Positions 5,793-9,405 of a stretch of 9,405 nucleotides of DNA are shown one piece after another. The stretch is from Actinomycetes bacterium (lineage in GTDB: Bacteria > Actinomycetota > Actinomycetes > Propionibacteriales > Propionibacteriaceae), in the NCBI GenBank assembly GCA_023437345.1, contig JAEZGC010000155.1:1-9405 (forward strand), in the 5' to 3' direction. The position numbers were made by a program, and so were the translations under genes. The number at the start of each line of letters is the position of its first letter. Within the stretch, counting starts at the first letter, position 1. The notes under the pieces are model-generated. The model did no database searches. It was not told the DNA's origin and saw only the letters and a list, made by a program, of their open reading frames with translations.

Positions 5793-6608
5793 ATGTCAGC
5801 CCGGCGCCACAGCCCGCGCGACGAGTCCAGCTTCCGGACCCGCCGGGTCGGGACCGCCGAGTACCACACCAGCCGGACAGGGTTCGGCGACGCCTCCCTT
5901 GTCGCCTACCGCTTCCCCTGCCGGGCGCCGCAGAAGACCACGCCGGACTTCGTCCTGCTGCACGGGATCGGGGTGTCGGCCCGCTCCTACGGACCGACCG
6001 CCGTCGAACTGGCAAGGACCGGTGACGTCCACCTGATCGACCTCGCCGGCTACGGACGCTCCCCGCGGCCCGACCGCGACATGAGCATCGCCGACCACGC
6101 GGCACTGGTCGCGCGGTACCTCGCGGCCAGGGACCTCGACCACCCGGTCGTGGTCGGGCACTCGATGGGAACCCAGGTTGCCGCGCAGCTGTGCGCGGAC
6201 TTCCCAGGCCTGGCCGATCACCTCGTCCTGATCGGTCCCGTCGTCGTGCCGGGCGCGCGCTCGCTCCCGAAGCTGGCCGGCCTGCTGGTCCGCGACGGCC
6301 TGCGGGAGCCGCCGTCGGTGACCCTGCTGGCGATCCACGACTACCTGTTTCGTTCCGGCGTGCCGTACACGATGGAGCAGACCCCCCACCTGCTCGGCGC
6401 CGACCTGGAGGCGGTGGCCACCCGCGTCCAGGCCGAGACCCTGGTGGTCTGCGGACGCGACGACCCGATAGTGCCGACCGAGTGGGCGACCCGGCTCGCC
6501 TCGCGGTTCCGCCACGGCAGGTTCGTGAGCGTCCCCGGGCCGCACGCCAGCATGTTCGCAGCGCCCGAACTGATCGCCGGACTCCTCACCGACCATGCCC
6601 GGCGCTGA
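5793..6608 (+). CDS. Alpha/beta-hydrolase
   Basis: A 271-aa single-domain hydrolase of normal size. Seen in order: the oxyanion-hole strand FVLLHGIG (53-60), a D-x-GYGRS loop (DLAGYGRSP, 83-91), the nucleophile elbow VGHSMG with Ser124, a cap region at about 150-205, the acid Asp224 in VVCGRDDPIVP, and the catalytic His251 in VPGPHASMF. The Ser-Asp-His triad is complete, so it should be an active esterase, peroxidase-like or C-C hydrolase; the substrate cannot be read. There is no signal peptide or membrane helix, so it is cytoplasmic. Although the frame stays open upstream, ATG 5793 is chosen because a -10 box lies 6 nt before it and upstream translation shows no family match. Its last 14 nt overlap the next hydrolase, indicating a two-gene operon. 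Confidence 0.88.
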   Translation: MSARRHSPRDESSFRTRRVGTAEYHTSRTGFGDASLVAYRFPCRAPQKTTPDFVLLHGIGVSARSYGPTAVELARTGDVHLIDLAGYGRSPRPDRDMSIADHAALVARYLAARDLDHPVVVGHSMGTQVAAQLCADFPGLADHLVLIGPVVVPGARSLPKLAGLLVRDGLREPPSVTLLAIHDYLFRSGVPYTMEQTPHLLGADLEAVATRVQAETLVVCGRDDPIVPTEWATRLASRFRHGRFVSVPGPHASMFAAPELIAGLLTDHARR

Positions 6609-7311
6609 CCGTCATCCGATCTCGGGTCGCCTGGCCGACCGCGCCCGGCGGGCGCTGGCTCGAGGGTGGTACTGGGGAGCCGACTACCGCTATGCGATGC
6701 GCGCCCAGGGACGTGGGTTCGTGGCCCGGCAGGTCCCCGAGGGGTACGGGCGGGGGAACCTGCCGCCGGTCGTGCTCATCGCGGGGGTGCTCGAGCCGTG
6801 GACGCTGCTGCGACCGGCGGCCGAGCGGCTGAACGCCGCCGGGCACCCCGTCCACGTGATCCCGGAACTGGCCTACAACGTGATCACCGTCGCCGAGGCG
6901 TCCGAACTCGCCAGCGGGGTGCTGGCCGCCCGGGGGCTCTGCGACGTGATCCTGGTCGCGCACAGCAAGGGTGGTCTGGTCGGCAAGCACATGCTCGCAA
7001 CCGACGCTGACGGACGGATCCGGCAGCTGATCGCTATCGCAACCCCGTTCGGCGGCTCCCGGCTGGCCCGGCTGATCCCCTCGCCCACCATCCGGGCGCT
7101 GCGGCCCGAGGACGCCACTATCGTCGACCTGGCCGCGCGGCTGGAGCTCAACGCGCGGATCACCTCGATCTACCCGGCGTTCGACCCGCACATCCCCGGC
7201 GGATCCCGCCTGGAGGGGGCCACGAACGTGGAGGTTCGGGCGATCGGTCACTTCCGGGTGCTCAGCGACCCCGAGGTGCTTGACGCGGTGGTCGCGGCCG
7301 CGTCGCGGTGA
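6595..7311 (+). CDS. Alpha/beta-hydrolase, lipase/esterase (EstA-like) type
   Basis: A 238-aa hydrolase. After an N-terminal extension, PPVVLIAGVLEPWTLLRPAAERLNAAGHPVHVIPEL (57-91) is the first core strand with its oxyanion region. The nucleophile elbow is LVAHSKGGLVGKHML with Ser124. The likely acid is Asp197 in IYPAFDPHIPGGS, and His219 lies in AIGHFRVLSDPEV, which closely follows the class-2-lipase arrangement of a ...GATNVE...GH block. There is no obvious signal peptide, so a cytoplasmic enzyme is likely. ATG 6595 overlaps the upstream hydrolase by 14 nt in another frame, so translation is probably coupled; with no other strong start, an internal start at a later GTG cannot be excluded. 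The two hydrolases are unlike outside the triad and are not recent duplicates. It ends 19 bp from the convergent DUF2500 gene; no terminator is visible between them. Confidence 0.85.
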   Translation: MPGADRHPISGRLADRARRALARGWYWGADYRYAMRAQGRGFVARQVPEGYGRGNLPPVVLIAGVLEPWTLLRPAAERLNAAGHPVHVIPELAYNVITVAEASELASGVLAARGLCDVILVAHSKGGLVGKHMLATDADGRIRQLIAIATPFGGSRLARLIPSPTIRALRPEDATIVDLAARLELNARITSIYPAFDPHIPGGSRLEGATNVEVRAIGHFRVLSDPEVLDAVVAAASR

Positions 7312-7330
7312 CCGCGCCGTCGGGCTTTCG

Positions 7331-7681
7331 CTAGCGGAGGATCTCCCGGGCGAAGCCCACGTAACAGGTGCCCTGCCACTCGACCACGCCGGTGTCGCCG
7401 GGGGTGAGCATGCCCGATTCGGGGCCGGTGAGCGCAAGCTCGGTGCGGTTGCCGTCCGGGAACTGGAAGGTGACGAAGTAGTGCTGGCGGGCCCGGCTCT
7501 CGCCGCCACCGGTGATCTCACTCCGCTTGTCGACGACTGTGGCCTCGGCCCGCAGTCGGGGCGCATTGCGGTCGAGCGCGGTGGCGCGGGTGCTGCGGGT
7601 GACGGCGATGGCGATGATGATGCCCACCACCACGATCACGGCGGCGGCCAGCATGAAGATGATGGCGAAGGCGATGCTCAC
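7331..7681 (-). CDS. DUF2500-type membrane-anchored protein
   Basis: A 116-aa protein with one N-terminal membrane helix (about residues 2-28: SIAFAIIFMLAAAVIVVVGIIIAIAV) and a C-terminal soluble domain. That domain begins LRAEATVVDKRSEITGG, continues HYFVTFQFPDGNRTELALTGPESGMLTPGDTGVVEWQGTCYVGFARE and ends at residue 116. This strand order (A-x-V-x-KR, YYVTFE-like strand, GxLxxGDxGxxxxQGTxxxGFxR) matches the DUF2500 family of small proteins of unknown function. The domain probably faces outward. GTG 7681 is preferred: TACCCT lies 7 nt upstream, giving a leaderless mRNA, and the whole hydrophobic helix is retained. Starting at Met10 would cut into the helix. The open frame further upstream runs into a palindromic repeat and is not credible. 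Confidence 0.85.
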   Translation of the reverse strand: MSIAFAIIFMLAAAVIVVVGIIIAIAVTRSTRATALDRNAPRLRAEATVVDKRSEITGGGESRARQHYFVTFQFPDGNRTELALTGPESGMLTPGDTGVVEWQGTCYVGFAREILR

Positions 7682-7688
7682 GGGCTCA

Positions 7689-7694
7689 AGGGTA
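7689..7694 (-). promoter_or_regulatory. -10 box (TACCCT) for a leaderless transcript of the DUF2500 gene
   Basis: TGACTACCCT on the - strand ends 7 nt before GTG 7681; no ribosome site is present. It shares nine of ten bases with the box before the hydrolase at 5793. Confidence 0.5.
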
Positions 7695-7854
7695 GTCAGG
7701 GCGGGTCCTCGGGAGCCGGCTGCTCGGCGAGTCGGTGTGGGTAGCTCTCGCGGTCTGCCGGCGGGAGGGCTGGCGGCGGGGCGGGACGTGTCCCGCAGGA
7801 CTGGACTTGACCGCACCGCCGGCGTCCGCAGCCGTCCGGCGGCCCGAGCCCGCT

Positions 7855-7900
7855 TACTGGTGAGTGTCTGCGTCGTAGTCGGGAGGGACACTCACCAGTA
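7855..7900 (+). repeat. Long palindromic repeat R1
   Basis: A 46-bp unit: TACTGGTGAGTGTC (7855-7868), an 18-bp centre ending GGGAGG, and the exact inverse arm (7887-7900). The asymmetric centre fixes the orientation; all four copies in the window point the same way. It lies between two - strand genes. Confidence 0.9.
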
Positions 7901-7953
7901 GCGCCTGGTCGGTCGGGAGTAGTGGAGGGCGCCAAGACTGGTGGTGTCGGGCT

Positions 7954-7999
7954 TGCTGGTGAGTGCCTGCGTCGTAGTCGGGAGGGACACTCACCAATA
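7954..7999 (+). repeat. Long palindromic repeat R2 (diverged)
   Basis: The same unit about 100 bp after R1. Its 18-bp centre is identical to that of R1, but the arms carry changes (TGCTGGTGAGTGCC against the complement of GACACTCACCAATA) that weaken pairing at both ends of the stem. It lies about 45 bp beyond the 3' end of RNA copy B. Confidence 0.85.
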
Positions 8000-8044
8000 G
8001 GCGATCGAGGAGAGGTGGGAGCGACTCGGCTGGCCGCAGACGTA

Positions 8045-8222
8045 GGCGGGCCCCGGGAAGTATGAGTTCCCGGGGCCCTGTGCGACGAGGGCGATAGTCC
8101 CGTCTTCCGAAAGACATCCGCCGCGCCCACCGACCGCATCACTGGTCAGCTCCGACGAACCGAAGTCCGCCGCGGGCCCGACATCCATCTCCCGGCTCAT
8201 CGAGTCACCGAAGCAACCCGAT
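8045..8222 (-). ncRNA. Predicted structured small RNA, copy B
   Basis: A predicted transcript of about 178 nt, the counterpart of copy A. Structure on the - strand: CGGAC-UUCG-GUUCG hairpin (8156-8169), a stem GUGAU/AUCGC (8138-8142 with 8091-8095, one G-U pair) enclosing a 5-bp hairpin with a UCGG loop (8102-8115), then the terminal hairpin at 8048-8078. The enclosed hairpin is unrelated in sequence to that of copy A but sits at the same place, and the stem-to-stem distances agree within a few bases (53 against 52 nt for the outer stem). Unlike copy A, the terminal hairpin is not followed by a T-run, so the 3' end is less certain. It lies 3' of the GNAT gene on the same strand and more than 350 bp from the DUF2500 start, so a leader role is unlikely. 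Confidence 0.6.
8048..8078 (-). terminator. Terminal hairpin of RNA copy B (no T-run)
   Basis: A perfect 12-bp stem (8048-8059 with 8067-8078) closes the 7-nt loop GTATGAG (+ strand), which matches GTATGAA in copy A. Relative to A, the stem has paired changes next to the loop (G-C replaced by A-T). On the - strand it is followed by GCCTACG with no T-run, so it may be an RNA 3' structure or a weak terminator. Confidence 0.55.
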
Positions 8223-8228
8223 GGCTCA

Positions 8229-8257
8229 TTTCTAGTTGGGTTCGCTAACCCCCGCAA
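8229..8257 (-). promoter_or_regulatory. Predicted sigma70-type promoter of RNA copy B
   Basis: On the - strand TTGCGG (8257-8252) and TAGAAA (8234-8229) are 17 bp apart. The spacing to the 29-bp box (39 bp) matches copy A (38 bp), while the intervening bases are unlike. Confidence 0.6.
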
Positions 8258-8296
8258 GGCCCGTTTCCAGGCATTCCGGGGGCGGGATGTCTACTA

Positions 8297-8325
8297 CGGC
8301 GTGTCGTCGGCGTGTCGTGTGACAG
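8297..8325 (-). promoter_or_regulatory. Invariant 29-bp box upstream of RNA copy B
   Basis: Identical in all 29 bp to 4614-4642: CTGTCAC plus two copies of ACGACACGCCG on the - strand. The flanking bases on both sides differ, so the box itself is the conserved unit. Confidence 0.65.
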
Positions 8326-8362
8326 CCGTGACGATTGGGCCGTAAGGGGGAGGTGAGTCGTC

Positions 8363-8872
8363 TCACAGTTCGGACGGCGTATCCGGGCTTCGTCGGGTCC
8401 GCACGAACTCCTCTGTCTGCCACAGCTCGCCATCCACCTCGACAGTGATGCTGCCTGGTGCGCGGGCATAGCCGAGCCGCTCGTACAACTCGCGGGCCAC
8501 CCGGTTGTGCCTGAAGACGCCGAGTTCGGTGGCCCTGACCGAAGGGTCGGCATCGGTGAGGGCGAGCAGTTCCTCCATCACGCGCCGGCCCCAGCCCTCA
8601 CCACGCCGGGACGGGTCGACGATCACCCGCCCGACCCGCAGCAGCGCGCCGTCCTCCTTCGCGAACAGGGACGCCGTGGCGACGATCCGGCCCTCCCCGT
8701 CGGCGAGCGTTAACACCCGCCACAGCGGGTCGGCGGCGATGGCGAGGAGGTTGTGGACGGTCAGCGGGAACGGGAACTGCGGTCCTCCGGCGAGGACGGC
8801 GTCCGCGCGGGACCTCACCCATGACGCCACCACGGCAGCCGACTCGGGGGTCAGCGGCTGGAGCGCACTCAT
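8363..8872 (-). CDS. GNAT-family N-acetyltransferase
   Basis: A 169-aa protein with the GNAT fold, which transfers an acetyl group from acetyl-CoA to an amine. Motif A is visible as LRVGRVIVDPSRRGEGWGRRVMEELL (78-103), with the CoA pyrophosphate loop R90-G91-E92-G93-W94-G95. Motif B is ATELGVFRHNRVARELYERLGYARAPGSITVEVDGE (114-149), typical of the family's last helix and strand. The N-terminal part (PLTPESAAVVASWVRS) is a usual acceptor-side start. The substrate cannot be predicted. ATG 8872 is supported by TACCAT 6 nt upstream (leaderless). The gene is flanked upstream by palindromes R3 and R4 and downstream by the 29-bp box of RNA copy B, 37 bp after its stop. It is cytoplasmic, with no membrane segment. 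Confidence 0.9.
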   Translation of the reverse strand: MSALQPLTPESAAVVASWVRSRADAVLAGGPQFPFPLTVHNLLAIAADPLWRVLTLADGEGRIVATASLFAKEDGALLRVGRVIVDPSRRGEGWGRRVMEELLALTDADPSVRATELGVFRHNRVARELYERLGYARAPGSITVEVDGELWQTEEFVRTRRSPDTPSEL

Positions 8873-8878
8873 GGCGAA

Positions 8879-8884
8879 ATGGTA
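8879..8884 (-). promoter_or_regulatory. -10 box (TACCAT) for a leaderless transcript of the GNAT gene
   Basis: TACCAT on the - strand ends 6 nt before ATG 8872. No ribosome site precedes the start. Confidence 0.5.
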
Positions 8885-8990
8885 GGTGGGTAGTCGCCGC
8901 CGCCGCTTCGTCCCACCGGAGGCGTGCGCGGCTGCACTGGCCGGGTTCGCGACCTGGTCGGTGTGCGGCCACGACGGGGCCCCCTCCGCC

Positions 8991-9042
8991 CGCTACAGGT
9001 GAGTGTCTCGCTCGACTACGGGAGGGACACTCACCAGTAGCG
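8991..9042 (+). repeat. Long palindromic repeat R3
   Basis: The same palindrome as R1 with 17-bp arms (8991-9007 and 9026-9042) and one mismatch (TACAGG against CCAGTA). The 18-bp centre ends in GGGAGG. The bases after it (GCGGTTGGAGGGCGCTGG) partly resemble those after R1 and R4, so the conserved unit extends beyond the stem. Confidence 0.9.
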
Positions 9043-9135
9043 CGGTTGGAGGGCGCTGGTCGGCGTCGGGCAGGGGAATGCGGGTGGCCGGCGTCAGGGT
9101 TGTTGGGCAGAGCGGAGCGCGGTGCCAGGTCGGCG

Positions 9136-9181
9136 TACTGGTGAGTGTCTCGCTCGAGTATGGGAGGGACACTCACCAGTA
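9136..9181 (+). repeat. Long palindromic repeat R4
   Basis: Perfect 14-bp arms (9136-9149 and 9168-9181) around an 18-bp centre close to that of R3. Its orientation is the same as in R1-R3, and it starts 142 bp after R3. Confidence 0.9.
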
Positions 9182-9280
9182 GGGCGGTTGAGGTGGTGGG
9201 CGGAGCGGGGCGATCGCGGCGGCGGGCCGCCGCAGTAGTGCCCATGACGGCGGGCCCGCGGGTTGCCGGAGGATTGTGCG

Positions 9281-9405
9281 GTGACTTCCGACGAGTTCGA
9301 AGGGCCGCTGGGTGCGGCAGTGACGTTGGCGAGGCAGTGGCTGGCCTCGGTGCCGGAGCGGCCGATCGGCGTCCAGGCGGACATCGAGGCGGTCAAGGAC
9401 CGGAT
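9281..9405 (+). CDS. Probable PLP-dependent decarboxylase/aminotransferase-family protein, N-terminal fragment
   Basis: Only the first 41 residues are visible; the window ends inside the gene. GTG 9281 is preceded by GGAGGA (9268-9273) at 7 nt, a clear start. The block LGAAVTLARQWLASVPERPIGVQADIEAVKDR resembles the N-terminal helix of group II pyridoxal-phosphate decarboxylases, where a helix ending in WL-S-L-ERPVGP precedes the main domain. This is a short and weakly informative match, so the family is tentative. It is transcribed away from the GNAT gene, with R3 and R4 in the shared upstream region. Confidence 0.55.
   Translation, partial: MTSDEFEGPLGAAVTLARQWLASVPERPIGVQADIEAVKDR

Larger units (their letters stand above)
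7682..8362. other. Intergenic region with two palindromes and RNA element copy B
   Basis: 681 bp without a credible protein gene. From left to right it holds the -10 box of the DUF2500 gene (7689-7694), a hairpin GCGGGA/TCCCGC (7781-7796), a 7-bp inverted repeat CCGCCGG/CCGGCGG (7816-7842), palindromes R1 and R2, and the RNA element copy B with its promoter and 29-bp box. It separates a - strand 5' end from a - strand 3' end. Confidence 0.7.
8873..9280. other. Divergent intergenic region with palindromes R3 and R4
   Basis: 408 bp between divergent starts. It contains the GNAT -10 box, R3, R4, a perfect 7-bp GC hairpin GCGGCGG-CGGG-CCGCCGC (9216-9233) and the ribosome site GGAGGA (9268-9273) of the last gene. 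No protein gene is supported. Confidence 0.7.

Noticed and set aside
7682..7891. N-terminal extension of the DUF2500 protein
   Set aside because: Starts inside palindrome R1 and gives a Pro/Arg-rich stretch before the membrane helix; GTG 7681 has a promoter box at leaderless distance.
7991..8257. Open frames through the RNA elements (4231-4461 and 7991-8257, - strand), both encoding PG(N/D)SY(F/S)PG over the hairpin
   Set aside because: The shared peptide follows only from the conserved hairpin; upstream the conserved block GTGATGCGG is read in different frames in the two copies, so the conservation is not at protein level.
7855..9181. Palindromes considered as a CRISPR array
   Set aside because: Only four units, unequal spacing of about 100 bp to about 1 kb, a GNAT gene in between, and no uniform spacers.
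1..9405. Insertion sequence, phage or defence genes
   Set aside because: No transposase, integrase, nuclease-helicase or toxin-antitoxin feature is visible in any frame.

Overview
The window is high-GC DNA (mostly G or C at third codon positions) with GTG starts, a secreted Excalibur-domain protein and short TACNNT boxes placed just before several start codons. Together these point to a high-GC Actinomycetota chromosome. I cannot name the genus from sequence alone.

Layout. (i) 1-4286, + strand: the 3' part of a tightly packed catabolic and uptake operon. It holds an M24-fold protein (cut by the window edge), a KduI/IolB-type sugar-acid isomerase, a ribulose-/allulose-phosphate 3-epimerase-type TIM barrel, and the two membrane subunits (DctQ, DctM) of a TRAP transporter. 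The solute-binding subunit DctP is not in the window. The combination suggests uptake and isomerisation of a sugar or sugar acid; the substrate is not readable. (ii) 4287-4714: no protein gene; it holds copy A of a structured RNA gene on the - strand. (iii) 4715-5445, - strand: a 115-aa protein of unknown function and a secreted Excalibur protein. (iv) 5793-7311, + strand: two overlapping alpha/beta-hydrolases. (v) 7331-7681, - strand: a DUF2500-type membrane-anchored protein, convergent with the hydrolases. (vi) 7682-8362: no protein gene; two copies of a long palindromic repeat, then copy B of the RNA gene. (vii) 8363-8872, - strand: a GNAT acetyltransferase. (viii) 8873-9280: two more copies of the palindrome in a divergent promoter region. 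(ix) 9281-9405, + strand: the beginning of a probable PLP-dependent decarboxylase/aminotransferase-family gene.

The most unusual content is non-coding. Two elements of about 280 bp (4357-4642 and 8048-8325), on the same strand and 3.7 kb apart, share one architecture. Each has an invariant 29-bp box made of CTGTCAC plus two perfect 11-bp tandem repeats, centred about 89 bp upstream of the predicted start. Next come a sigma70-type promoter (TTGC.. / TA(C/G)AAA), about 180 nt of transcript, and a strong terminal hairpin with a 7-nt loop. Stems are kept while their sequences differ, including paired base changes. This looks like a co-regulated multi-copy small RNA family that I do not recognise. 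The second non-coding element is a 46-bp palindrome present four times in one orientation, twice in a divergent promoter region, which makes a pure terminator role unlikely.
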